This document shows positions 1 through 8,810 of a DNA stretch of 64,000 bases, in pieces. A model generated the notes under the pieces. It was not told where the DNA came from. It saw only the letters and a program-made list of their open reading frames with translations, and searched no databases. Both the position numbers and the translations under genes were made by a program. The DNA is from CAVSWT01 sp963775245 (GTDB lineage: Bacteria; Bacteroidota; Ignavibacteria; Ignavibacteriales; Ignavibacteriaceae): positions 62,001-126,000 of the forward strand of contig CAVZID010000040.1 in the NCBI GenBank assembly GCA_963775245.1. The letters are read 5' to 3'. The first letter of the stretch is position 1. Every line of letters begins with the position of its first letter.

Positions 1-1
1 A

Positions 2-1114
2 GTTCCAAGCTGGGTTTTTGGAAATTTTGGAGGAGGGAGATTTGGTGATTATATGCCGCCAGGATATGCTAGGAATATTTTTGAGAAATTAGACGATGCT
101 GCTTTTGTTAATAAATTAACCGGAGCTTCACAAGACGTAGCTACGCATACTCTTTGGGATTTTTCAGAAGATGGTAATAAAGGATCATATGATATTGCTG
201 TAGAAGTAAAGAAAGCAGCAGAACAAAGAGGTCTTAAATTAGGTTCTATAAACCCTACTTATTTTTTAAAAGGATCTCATAGAGGCAGTCTTAGTTCGTA
301 TGATGAAAAAATTAGAGAAAAATATATTGAGCAAACGATTCTTTCCGGAAAGATTGCAGAGGAATTATCAAATAAACTATTAACAATTTGGCTTCCTGAT
401 GGTTCTAATTATCCCGGCCAACTGGAGTTAGACAAATTAATATCAAATACTAATGATTCATTTAATGTTATTTCTAAAAATGTATCTTCATCAGTAAGAG
501 TATTAATTGAGTATAAAGTTTTTGAACCTGGTACCTATAGTACAGTTTTAGCCGATTGGGGCAGCTCATTAATGATGGCTCAAAAATTTGGGCCTAACGC
601 AGGTGTCTTGATAGATATGGGACATCATTATCATTCAACAAATATTGAACAGATAGTTACAAGATTGATTATCGGTAAAATACAAGGAGGATTTCATTTC
701 AATACAAGATATGCAGCAGACGATGATCATTCGGTAGAGCCGAACCCTGAACTTGCAAGAATATTTTATGAGTTAGTAAAAGGTGATGCTGTTTTTGGCC
801 CGAATAAATGGGATTTAATGATTGATCAATGCAGCAGTAGGGAGAATAGGGTTCAAGCGATTATACATTCGATAGATTCATTACAAATATCATTAGCAAA
901 ATCAATGTTAGTCGATCAAAAAATGTTAATTGAATATCAAAATGAAGACAGAATAATTTTAGCAAATAGATTTTTTAATAATGCTTTGATTCTTGCCGAT
1001 GTAAGGCCTATAGTTTGTAAAGCTAGAATCAATAGAAACCTACCAATTGATCCAATTGAAGCTTTTGTAAAAAGCGGTTATCAAACCAAAATAGAAAAAG
1101 AAAGAAATAATTAA
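2..1114 (+). CDS. L-rhamnose isomerase, 5'-truncated by window edge
   Basis: The enzyme interconverts L-rhamnose and L-rhamnulose in the cytoplasm, the first committed step of rhamnose use. The reading frame is open through the left edge, where it reads VPSWVFGNFGGGRFGDY before the first internal Met at 53, so the true start lies outside the window. It is the TIM-barrel type known from Pseudomonas stutzeri rather than the E. coli RhaA type. The two-metal site is visible: a Glu in LIEYKVFEPG, Asp and His in IDMGHH (about 611-628), then HFNTRYAADDD, which supplies a His and two Asp with the family spacing, and an Asp in MIDQCSS. It lies 34 bp upstream of the permease gene and probably shares its operon. 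A related sugar isomerase of the same fold is possible, but the rhamnose mutarotase and GH106 nearby favour rhamnose. Confidence 0.88.
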   Translation, partial: VPSWVFGNFGGGRFGDYMPPGYARNIFEKLDDAAFVNKLTGASQDVATHTLWDFSEDGNKGSYDIAVEVKKAAEQRGLKLGSINPTYFLKGSHRGSLSSYDEKIREKYIEQTILSGKIAEELSNKLLTIWLPDGSNYPGQLELDKLISNTNDSFNVISKNVSSSVRVLIEYKVFEPGTYSTVLADWGSSLMMAQKFGPNAGVLIDMGHHYHSTNIEQIVTRLIIGKIQGGFHFNTRYAADDDHSVEPNPELARIFYELVKGDAVFGPNKWDLMIDQCSSRENRVQAIIHSIDSLQISLAKSMLVDQKMLIEYQNEDRIILANRFFNNALILADVRPIVCKARINRNLPIDPIEAFVKSGYQTKIEKERNN

Positions 1115-1148
1115 ATCTTAAATCTAGTGTAGCAATAAAGGAGTAAAA

Positions 1149-2576
1149 ATGTTCAAAGAAAAATTGTTATCACAACTGAACTCCGTAGAAGAATATGAAC
1201 AAACTCCTGTCCCCAAATCGCAATGGAAAGGGTGGGGAAGTTTTATCGGGATGTATGTTGGCGAACACACTGCCGGGACAGAGTTTGTTATTGGTCCCCT
1301 GTTCGTAGCTCATGGAGTTACAGCAAGCGATTTAATTTTTGGATTATTAATAGGTGATTTACTTGCGGTCTTAAGCTGGGCATTCATCTGTGCCCCAATT
1401 GCCACTAAATTCCGATATACTCTTTACTATATGCTTGAAAAGATTTGCGGAATAAAATTAACTACTATCTATAATTCTGTCAACGCATTAATGTTCTGCT
1501 TTTTAGCAGGTTCCATGATTGCAGTTTCAGCTACTGCTGTAGGAATACCTTTTCATTTAGGAATGCCTTCATTGAATCAGTGGTTACCTAACAGCTTTGG
1601 ATGGATAGTTATAGTATTGTTGGTTGGAATAGTAACTACTTTAGTAGCAATGTTCGGATATAATCAGGTTTCCAAATTTGCTAATATTGCAGCCCCATGG
1701 ATGATATTGGTATTTATTGCCGCGGCTGTTGCAGTTTTGCCTAATTTGGGAGTTACATCATTATCAAACTTTTGGGAGATTGCAAAAACGAAAATTTGGA
1801 CTGGCAAACCTCTTCCCGGTCAAAGTCAATTTACTTTTTGGCATGTATTGTTTTTTGCATGGTTTGTAAATATGGCTATGCACATTGGTATGGCAGATCT
1901 ATCAATATTAAGGTATGCAAAAAAATGGTATCATGGTTTTTCACCTGCTTCCGGAATGTATGTAGGGCATTTTATTGCCTGGATTGCTTCCGGAATTTTA
2001 TATGCATTGTTTCTTCACGAAACAAATAACAGTACACAATTTGCCCCCGGTCCAATTGCTTATCGTGCTGCGGGAATGGCAGGAGCTATATGCGTTGTGA
2101 TTGCCGGTTGGACAACAGCAAATCCCACAATTTATAGAGCCGGTCTTGCTTTGCAGGCAATTAAACCAAAGTGGAAAACATGGAAAGTTACAGCAATTGT
2201 TGGAGCTATAACTACTTCTGCAGCTTTATTTCCTGCATTAGTTATGAAACTTTTAGAGTTTGTTGCATTATATGGATTACTATTAATGCCTATGGGCGCT
2301 ATTATTATGATGGATATCTATGTACTTCCAAAATTAAATCTAAAATCAAACTATGCAGAATTCTTTAATCGAAAGTTTAATCCTTCTGCTGCAATAAGTT
2401 GGGCGCTAGCTTTATTGTCTGCATTATTTTTCAATATTTATTTTGGAGTTGAAGTATTCTTCTTAGGTTTACCAGGATGGTTTGTTGCAGCTATAGTTTA
2501 CATTATATCAAGCAAGATTGTCCAACAAAAAATTTCTAATAAAAAGATTGGAAAACCAATGGAGGGTATAGCATGA
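1149..2576 (+). CDS. NCS1-family permease (cytosine/purine permease type)
   Basis: This 475-residue integral inner-membrane protein has about twelve hydrophobic segments. Its N-terminal motif around SFIGMYVGEHTAGTEFVIGP resembles the nucleobase:cation symporter-1 family, which normally carries cytosine, purines, allantoin or thiamine by cation symport. An AAAGGAG ribosome-binding site precedes the ATG. It sits between the rhamnose isomerase and a LacI regulator and overlaps the next small gene by 4 bp (ATGA). No RhaT-like or other sugar permease is present in the window, so by context it may import rhamnose or another product of the locus. Family membership is fairly secure; the substrate is inference from position alone. 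Confidence 0.8.
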   Translation: MFKEKLLSQLNSVEEYEQTPVPKSQWKGWGSFIGMYVGEHTAGTEFVIGPLFVAHGVTASDLIFGLLIGDLLAVLSWAFICAPIATKFRYTLYYMLEKICGIKLTTIYNSVNALMFCFLAGSMIAVSATAVGIPFHLGMPSLNQWLPNSFGWIVIVLLVGIVTTLVAMFGYNQVSKFANIAAPWMILVFIAAAVAVLPNLGVTSLSNFWEIAKTKIWTGKPLPGQSQFTFWHVLFFAWFVNMAMHIGMADLSILRYAKKWYHGFSPASGMYVGHFIAWIASGILYALFLHETNNSTQFAPGPIAYRAAGMAGAICVVIAGWTTANPTIYRAGLALQAIKPKWKTWKVTAIVGAITTSAALFPALVMKLLEFVALYGLLLMPMGAIIMMDIYVLPKLNLKSNYAEFFNRKFNPSAAISWALALLSALFFNIYFGVEVFFLGLPGWFVAAIVYIISSKIVQQKISNKKIGKPMEGIA

Positions 2577-2746
2577 AGCTTTTAATAAAAACGATTTCAT
2601 ATCTTAGCTTAGGGCTGACTCTCATTCCTTCATTCTTTGTTTTTACGGGAAACATATCATTAGATTCAAGTAAAATGCTTACGTTTATAGGTACAATTAT
2701 TTGGTTTTTATCCTCTCCTAGCTGGATGAATAAAACAAAAGAATAA
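2573..2746 (+). CDS. small two-helix membrane protein, permease companion
   Basis: This is a 57-residue ORF starting at the ATG that overlaps the permease stop codon (ATGA), so it is translationally coupled to it. The protein has two hydrophobic stretches (about residues 6-25 and 36-50) separated by a short polar linker containing GNISLDSSK, and it ends WMNKTKE. Small proteins of this layout occur beside transporters, but I cannot name a characterised family. The likely role is an accessory or stabilising subunit of the permease. It ends 19 bp before the LacI gene. Confidence 0.65.
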   Translation: MKLLIKTISYLSLGLTLIPSFFVFTGNISLDSSKMLTFIGTIIWFLSSPSWMNKTKE

Positions 2747-2765
2747 ATTCTTCATGTAGTTTAAA

Positions 2766-3812
2766 ATGAAAAAGAAAATAACCATTAAAGATATTGCAAA
2801 AGAGATTGGTGTTGATCCATCAACAGTATCAAAAGCTTTGCGTAAACAATCTGACATATCCGTTGAAATGCAAAAAAAGATAAAAAGATTTGCGGATAAA
2901 TTAGGTTACAGGCCAAATCTTCTGGCCAAATCTTTAATTAATAAAAGAAGTAATATTCTTGGGGTAATCATTCCGGATTTAAGAATCTCTTTTTTTTCAG
3001 AAGCAACACGTGGAATTTATGAGGAAGCCACAAAAAATGGTTATGAAACAATTTTATTGGTTCATGATGAAAATGCTGAAAATGAAAAAAGGAAATTGGA
3101 GTTTTTGAGTGATATCAATGTTGACGGTATTTTACTTAATGCAGTAGATGATAAGACTAATATAAATTTATACAAGAGACTTCACTCTGAGGGAATAAAG
3201 ATTATTTGTTGGGATAGAAAACTAAAAAATTCAAATTTTAATTCTGTAACTATTGATGATAAAAAAGCTTCTTTTGAATTGACCAACCTGCTCATTGAAA
3301 ACGGGAGAAGAAAAATAATGTTTATTGGGCCAAATACCGGAATACCTGTTGCACAAGATAGGTTTGAAGGATATTTAATGGCTCTCAGGGAAAACAAAAT
3401 TAGAGTTAAGAAAAAACTTATACTTGAGACTGAAAGAACATTCGAAAGCGCACATAATACTTTATACAAAGCAATACAAAGCGGTGTTGACTTTGACGCC
3501 ATAGTGTGTGTAGGTGGACTTATAGCTTTTGGCGCCGGAAATGCAATTCTCGAAAGTAAGTTAAAAATTCCTGAGGATATTCTATTAACTGAATTTGGAG
3601 ATAATCAAATAATTTCAAGACTTGGGGTTCCTTTTTATACTGTAAATCAAAATCCTTACAAGATAGGACAGGAAGCTGTTAACCTTTTAATAAAATGTCT
3701 TGAGAATGATACCAATTGTAATAAATCTTTAAATATTGATGTCGAACATAACATTGTATATCGAAGCACTGGTGTACAAAAAATAAAAACTAAACCCGCA
3801 AAAAAACTCTAA
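2766..3812 (+). CDS. LacI-family transcriptional regulator
   Basis: This 348-residue protein has an N-terminal LacI helix-turn-helix (ITIKDIAKEIGVDPSTVSKA, about residues 4-23), the hinge region around YRPNLLAKSL, and a periplasmic-binding-protein-like effector domain from about residue 60, starting with NILGVIIPDL. LacI-type proteins bind palindromes with a central CG. Three such sequences (CAAACG-TTT core) lie before the TonB-dependent receptor gene at 10713 and are good candidate targets. The gene is embedded in the rhamnose catabolic cluster, so rhamnose, rhamnulose or a phosphorylated derivative is a reasonable effector. It is the only DNA-binding regulator recognised in this locus. The effector and the targets are inferred. 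Confidence 0.9.
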   Translation: MKKKITIKDIAKEIGVDPSTVSKALRKQSDISVEMQKKIKRFADKLGYRPNLLAKSLINKRSNILGVIIPDLRISFFSEATRGIYEEATKNGYETILLVHDENAENEKRKLEFLSDINVDGILLNAVDDKTNINLYKRLHSEGIKIICWDRKLKNSNFNSVTIDDKKASFELTNLLIENGRRKIMFIGPNTGIPVAQDRFEGYLMALRENKIRVKKKLILETERTFESAHNTLYKAIQSGVDFDAIVCVGGLIAFGAGNAILESKLKIPEDILLTEFGDNQIISRLGVPFYTVNQNPYKIGQEAVNLLIKCLENDTNCNKSLNIDVEHNIVYRSTGVQKIKTKPAKKL

Positions 3813-3857
3813 GCATAGCCTGGCTTAAACAAAGTTTTATCTAAAAGGAAAGAATAT

Positions 3858-5144
3858 TTGAAATTTCATCTTTTGCATCCTAGAGAGCAAATTGTTCGAG
3901 TAATGAATCGAATATATAATAATAAGATGACTACTCTTTCAGGAGGCAATTTATCCATAAAAGATCATAATGGTGATATTTGGATAACTCCTGCAGGTAT
4001 TGATAAAGGAAAACTATCTCCCAATGATATCATGTGTGTTAAAACAAATGGTGAATTTATTGGCCAACATAAACCTTCTTCTGAATTTCCTTTCCACATT
4101 TCAATTTATAAAAAACGGCCGGATATAAAAGCAATTGTTCATGCACATCCACCTGCTTTAGTTTCTTTTAGTATTGTGCGTATTATACCGGATACAAATA
4201 TAATCCCACAGGCAAAACGAGTTTGTGGAAAAGTTGGTTATGCATCTTATGCACTACCAGGAAGTAATAAATTAGGTGAAAATATAGCTGAATCTTTTAA
4301 TGAGGGAGACAATGTGGTATTACTTGAAAATCATGGTGTTGTTGCAGGTGGAACTGATTTATTGAATGCTTTTCATCGGCTTGAAACTTTAGAATTTTGT
4401 GCCCGAACAATAATTCAAGCTAAAAGAGTAGGAGATTATACATCTTTATCAGAAGAACAAATTTCTTTTTTTGATCATCGTCAAAATAATTTACCGGAAT
4501 TTGAACTGACTCAGCATAGCAGCCAGGAAAGAGAAATTAGAAGTGAGATAGTTGACATTGTACATAGATCATGCGACAGAAATTTAATGATTAGCACAGA
4601 AGGTGTTGTATCGGTGCGTTACGAAGACAATGATTTTCTAATTACTCCATCAGGATTGGGAAGGCGAAGTATTGGCATTGAAGATATTGTAATGATAAAA
4701 AATGGTATGAGAGAAAAAAATAAAAATCCTAGCCGTTCGGTTTTGCTGCACCAGTCTATATATAATCATAATCCCCAAATAAATTCTATTATTACTGCAC
4801 AATCTCCTAGTGCAACTGCATATGCTATTTCTAAAAATTATTTTGAAACACGAACTATTCCTGAAAGTTATGTTGTTCTAAGGGATATCCCTAAAATTGA
4901 TTTTGGTATTCAATATAATAATCCGGAAAAAATTGCGAAGACTTTATCAAATAGAATTCATGTAATACTAATTCAAAATGATTGTTTACTTACAACCGGT
5001 AAGAATATTCTTGAAGCGTTTGATAGATTGGAGGTTGCAGAATTTAGTGCAAACTCGCTCATAACATCAAAAATTATTGGAGAATGTATAAAGATTGATG
5101 ATAACCAGATAGAAGAATTAAACCAAAAATTTTCCCTATCATAA
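3858..5144 (+). CDS. Tandem two-domain class II aldolase/adducin-family protein
   Basis: The 428-residue protein contains two copies of the class II (zinc) aldolase fold, about residues 5-200 and 222-425. The family includes L-fuculose- and L-rhamnulose-1-phosphate aldolases, which release dihydroxyacetone phosphate and lactaldehyde, so this is the best candidate for the aldol-cleavage step of rhamnose catabolism. The first domain keeps the catalytic/metal residues E76, H95 and H97 (HAHPPA) and H159 (ENHGV). In the second domain the aligned positions are S294, T313, Q315 and D375, so it cannot bind zinc in the usual way. The start is TTG, chosen because an AAAGGAAAG ribosome-binding site precedes it and no in-frame ATG lies at the domain start. 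It follows the LacI gene by 45 bp. Confidence 0.8.
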   Translation: MKFHLLHPREQIVRVMNRIYNNKMTTLSGGNLSIKDHNGDIWITPAGIDKGKLSPNDIMCVKTNGEFIGQHKPSSEFPFHISIYKKRPDIKAIVHAHPPALVSFSIVRIIPDTNIIPQAKRVCGKVGYASYALPGSNKLGENIAESFNEGDNVVLLENHGVVAGGTDLLNAFHRLETLEFCARTIIQAKRVGDYTSLSEEQISFFDHRQNNLPEFELTQHSSQEREIRSEIVDIVHRSCDRNLMISTEGVVSVRYEDNDFLITPSGLGRRSIGIEDIVMIKNGMREKNKNPSRSVLLHQSIYNHNPQINSIITAQSPSATAYAISKNYFETRTIPESYVVLRDIPKIDFGIQYNNPEKIAKTLSNRIHVILIQNDCLLTTGKNILEAFDRLEVAEFSANSLITSKIIGECIKIDDNQIEELNQKFSLS

Positions 5145-5178
5145 AGACAATAAATCATTTCAGCTTAGTAATAATTTA

Positions 5179-5201
5179 CTAATTTGGTTTATTCAAATTA
5201 G
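5179..5201 (+). terminator. Hairpin between aldolase and PL9 genes
   Basis: A perfect 8-bp inverted repeat, CTAATTTG and CAAATTAG, with a 7-base loop lies in the 100-bp gap. It is AT-rich and not followed by a clear T-run. It could be a weak terminator or an mRNA-processing hairpin separating intracellular from secreted-enzyme genes; the assignment is tentative. Confidence 0.3.
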
Positions 5202-5244
5202 CAAATCAGTAATAAATCCAACATCAATAAAGAAGAAAAATAAA

Positions 5245-6888
5245 ATGTTAAAATTAAAATTTTTTACTTTTATTATTTTCTCAATTTTAAATACTGTTAC
5301 TTTTTCACAGATTTATGTCGCTCCTGATGGAAACGATACAACTAATACCGGAACAATTGATCAGCCGTTTGAATCAATTCAAAAAGCACAAGAACTTGCA
5401 AATCCCGGTGACACTGTTTTTATAAGAGGAGGAACATATAAAATTCGCCAGGATCAAATTACAAAAGTAGTATCAAATCTGTTTGCCTGCATTACTTATT
5501 TAGATAAGAGCGGAACTGAAGGCCATACAATTAAGTATTGGGCATATCCGGGAGAAACACCTGTTTTTGATTTCTCTGCCGTAAAACCGCAGGGTCAACG
5601 TGTTGTCGGCATTTATGTGATCGGCAGCTATATTCACCTAAAAGGTCTTGAAATGACAGGAATTCAAACCACAATTACCGCACATACCGAATCGTATTGT
5701 ATTTATAGCAGGGGGAATAATAATATTTACGAAGAAATTAAAATGCATGATAATGTAGGTACAGGTCTGCGTCATTATAATGGTGGAGGTAATTTATTCT
5801 TGAATTGTGATTCTTATAGAAATTGGGATAATGTTTCTGAAGATGGTAAAGGCGGTAATAATGATGGCTTTGGGTGTCACCCATCTGTTGGTTCAACTGG
5901 AAATGTCTTTAAAGGCTGCCGTGCCTGGTATAATAGTGATGATGGATTTGATATTATCCGTTCTGGTGCAGCTGTTGTTTTTGACAGCTGCTGGGCATTT
6001 TATAATGGCTATTCAACTTCATTTGAAAGCTTAGGAGACGGCAATGGTTTTAAGGCCGGCGGATTTGCACATGATGATTCCAGTAAAATTCCAAGTGTTA
6101 TTCCTAGACATACGGTTGAATTTTGCATGGCTGCAAGAAACAAAGCAAATGGATTTTATGCAAACCATCATTTAGGTGGTGATAATTGGTACAATAATTC
6201 TGCTTATCAAAATCCAACTAATTTCAATATGTTGAATCGTCCAAGTCGGTATGATGCAACTAATATTGACGGTCCTGGATATGACCACGTACTAACAAAT
6301 AATTTGAGTTATCAGAAAGGAATTGCATATAAAGAATTTGACAATATCGATACAAGCAAAAATACACTTGTAACTAATTCCTGGGAATTAAATTTGTCTC
6401 TTTCAGATTCAGATTTTAAAAGTCTTGATATAGATTTGTTAACCGCACCAAGAAAAGCCGACGGCAGCTTACCCGATGTTGATTTTATGCGGCCGGCGCA
6501 AGGAAGCAAAATTATTGATGCAGGAACAGATATTGGATTCGAGTTCTTAGGCAGCGATCCCGAACTTGGTGCGATTGAAGTTGACTATCCCACAAGTATA
6601 AATTCAAATAAAAATTTAAAACCAGATAATTTTAAGTTATATCAAAACTATCCTAATCCTTTTAATCCTACAACAAATATAATTTATGAGGTTCCTAATT
6701 CCGGAAAAGTGAAAATAGCTATTTATGATTTAATCGGCAGAAAATTAAAAACACTTGTAAATGAAATAAAGAATCGTGGAATTTATGAAGTACGATTCGA
6801 CGGAAACAATCTTACTAGCGGAGTATATTTTTACAAATTGCAGATGGATGAAAATTCAATTGTAAAACAAATGCTTTTGTTAAAGTAG
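5245..6888 (+). CDS. Secreted PL9-type pectate lyase with T9SS sorting domain
   Basis: The 547-residue protein has a Sec signal peptide (about 1-22, ending TFSQ), a right-handed parallel beta-helix (about 25-455) and a C-terminal T9SS type A sorting domain (about 470-547, with LYQNYPNPFNPTTN). Residue spacing matches the calcium site and catalytic lysine of PL9 enzymes such as Dickeya Pel9A: D207 in NNDGFG, D232/D233/D236 in SDDGFD, and K270 in GNGFKAGG. PL9 enzymes cleave polygalacturonate, and some act on rhamnogalacturonan, by beta-elimination. The sorting domain predicts export across the outer membrane and attachment or release at the surface, so this is an outside-the-cell endo-acting step. 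It begins the secreted part of the pectin locus. Confidence 0.85.
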   Translation: MLKLKFFTFIIFSILNTVTFSQIYVAPDGNDTTNTGTIDQPFESIQKAQELANPGDTVFIRGGTYKIRQDQITKVVSNLFACITYLDKSGTEGHTIKYWAYPGETPVFDFSAVKPQGQRVVGIYVIGSYIHLKGLEMTGIQTTITAHTESYCIYSRGNNNIYEEIKMHDNVGTGLRHYNGGGNLFLNCDSYRNWDNVSEDGKGGNNDGFGCHPSVGSTGNVFKGCRAWYNSDDGFDIIRSGAAVVFDSCWAFYNGYSTSFESLGDGNGFKAGGFAHDDSSKIPSVIPRHTVEFCMAARNKANGFYANHHLGGDNWYNNSAYQNPTNFNMLNRPSRYDATNIDGPGYDHVLTNNLSYQKGIAYKEFDNIDTSKNTLVTNSWELNLSLSDSDFKSLDIDLLTAPRKADGSLPDVDFMRPAQGSKIIDAGTDIGFEFLGSDPELGAIEVDYPTSINSNKNLKPDNFKLYQNYPNPFNPTTNIIYEVPNSGKVKIAIYDLIGRKLKTLVNEIKNRGIYEVRFDGNNLTSGVYFYKLQMDENSIVKQMLLLK

Positions 6889-7004
6889 GACACAAATTTT
6901 CAATGATTAATGTTATTAAATTTTTAATGTCGAATTGCCGGTTTAGTAAATGAAACAGGGCTCAAAAAAGAAATACTCCAAAAAATAAAGGTAAATAATA
7001 GAAA

Positions 7005-7325
7005 ATGAGAATCGCTTTTAAAATGAAATTATTTGAAGGAAATGTTGAGGAATACCAAAAAAGACATAACCCAATTTGGTACGGATTAAAAGAAGTTTTA
7101 ATAAATCATGGAGTAACAAGTTATTCCATTTTCTTAGATAAGAATACAAATGATTTATTTGGATATGCTGAAATTGAAGACCTGAAAAAATGGGAAAAAA
7201 TTTCAGAGACAGATGTTTGTCGAAGATGGTGGGATTATATGGCACCACTTATGGAGGTTAACCAAGATAACAGTCCGGTATCATTTGATTTAACAGAAGT
7301 TTTTCATATTGAAAAAAATAAATAA
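7005..7325 (+). CDS. rhaM: L-rhamnose mutarotase
   Basis: The protein is 106 residues, the usual size of the RhaM family (about 104). It interconverts the alpha and beta anomers of L-rhamnose so that the isomerase receives its preferred form. The conserved catalytic His is H21 (KRHNPIW), and the family's WW-YMA signature is present as RRWWDYMAPLM near residue 75. It has no signal peptide, so it is cytoplasmic, although it is placed between two secreted-enzyme genes. Together with the isomerase at the left edge it shows that free rhamnose is the expected product of the locus. Confidence 0.93.
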   Translation: MRIAFKMKLFEGNVEEYQKRHNPIWYGLKEVLINHGVTSYSIFLDKNTNDLFGYAEIEDLKKWEKISETDVCRRWWDYMAPLMEVNQDNSPVSFDLTEVFHIEKNK

Positions 7326-7370
7326 TTATTTATCACTTAACCATTATTATAACAGTTTTAAAGGGCTAAA

Positions 7371-8810
7371 ATGAAAAATAAGTTTGTTCAAATTAATGCT
7401 CAAATCACTCTACTTATGTTTGCATTTTGTATCTCCACTTTTGCTCAAATTAATTTACCCTCTTTCATTTCTAGCAATATGGTTCTCCAGCAAAATTTTG
7501 AAGCACCTATTTGGGGCTGGGCAAAACCGGGAACTCATATCTCTGTTACTCCAAGTTGGGATAACTTTAATTATCAAACATTAACCGACTATAATGGTGA
7601 TTGGTTTATAAAGATTAAAACACCATCTGCAGGCGGGCCTTATTCATTAATGATTAATAAAGATACTTTAACTAATGTTATGATTGGTGAAGTCTGGGTT
7701 TGTTCCGGGCAATCGAATATGCAAAGAGCAATGTACAAAACAGATAATGCGGAAGAAGAAATTCATAAAGCAAATTATCCGGATATTAGATTGTTTTATG
7801 CCGCAAGAGATAATGCAAGGTCACCGAATAAAGATGTTTATGGGCAATGGGATGAATGTACTCCAAAAGTAGATAGTACTTTTAGTGCGGTCGCATATTA
7901 TTTTGGCAGAGAATTATATAATGAATTACACGTTCCAATTGGGTTACTTCATTTTAGCTGGGGAGGATCAACAGTTCAAGCCTGGACAAATCCTGAAGTA
8001 TTAAAAACAACTCCCGAAGGGAAATTTTACTTAGAAAGATTTAAAGAAAAAATAAAAAATACTCCTCCAGGGGAACTACCAAGAAACTATAGAGATCCGG
8101 GTGCAAATTATAATGGATTGATAGCACCTTTAATACCTTATGGAATACGAGGTGTAATTTGGTATCAAGGAGAAAATAATGTTTTCGAACATCAACTATA
8201 TAGAAATTCATTTGAAACTATGATTAAAGACTGGCGTGATGAATGGGGAGAAGGTGATTTTCCATTTTATTATGTACAGCTTGCACCATATAATTATTCA
8301 CAAAAAGTAGTCGGTGCAGCATTAAGAGATGCTCAAAGAAGAGCCATGAATATTAAAAATGTGGGAATGGTTGTAACTCTTGATATAGGTGATACTGCTG
8401 ATATACATCCAAAGGATAAGTTAGATGTTGGAAAAAGATTAGCACTTTGGGCTTTAGCAAAAACTTATGGTAAAAATAACATTGTATATAGCGGGCCGAT
8501 TTATAAATCTATGAAAATTGATGATAACAAAATTAGAATAAGTTTTGACTTTGTTGGTAGTGGTCTCTACTGTAAAGGAGATAGTCTAACTTGTTTTACT
8601 ATTGCAGGAAGGGATAGCATCTTTCATCCAGCAAAAGCCGTAATTGATAATAATACAATAATAGCTTCATCGGACAAAGTGAAAAATCCTACAGCGGTTA
8701 GATTTGCATTTAAAAATACAGATGAACCAAATTTTTTTAATAAAGAAGGTTTGCCTGCTTCAACTTTTAGAACAGATAATTGGAATATTAACACACCTCC
8801 TAAAAAATGA
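7371..8810 (+). CDS. Secreted SGNH-type acetylesterase (sialate O-acetylesterase family)
   Basis: This 479-residue protein has a Sec signal peptide (1-26, ending STFAQ). It follows the architecture of the sialate O-acetylesterase family: nucleophile S115 in the GQSNM block, WGGS oxyanion region, WYQGENN, and a catalytic Asp/His pair in DTADIHPKD near residue 345. Enzymes of this group in plant-polysaccharide loci remove acetyl groups from xylan or pectin rather than from sialic acid. Here acetylated rhamnogalacturonan is the likely substrate, which is inference from the neighbours. It overlaps the sulfatase gene by 4 bp (ATGA), so the two decoration-removing enzymes are translationally coupled. 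Confidence 0.82.
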   Translation: MKNKFVQINAQITLLMFAFCISTFAQINLPSFISSNMVLQQNFEAPIWGWAKPGTHISVTPSWDNFNYQTLTDYNGDWFIKIKTPSAGGPYSLMINKDTLTNVMIGEVWVCSGQSNMQRAMYKTDNAEEEIHKANYPDIRLFYAARDNARSPNKDVYGQWDECTPKVDSTFSAVAYYFGRELYNELHVPIGLLHFSWGGSTVQAWTNPEVLKTTPEGKFYLERFKEKIKNTPPGELPRNYRDPGANYNGLIAPLIPYGIRGVIWYQGENNVFEHQLYRNSFETMIKDWRDEWGEGDFPFYYVQLAPYNYSQKVVGAALRDAQRRAMNIKNVGMVVTLDIGDTADIHPKDKLDVGKRLALWALAKTYGKNNIVYSGPIYKSMKIDDNKIRISFDFVGSGLYCKGDSLTCFTIAGRDSIFHPAKAVIDNNTIIASSDKVKNPTAVRFAFKNTDEPNFFNKEGLPASTFRTDNWNINTPPKK

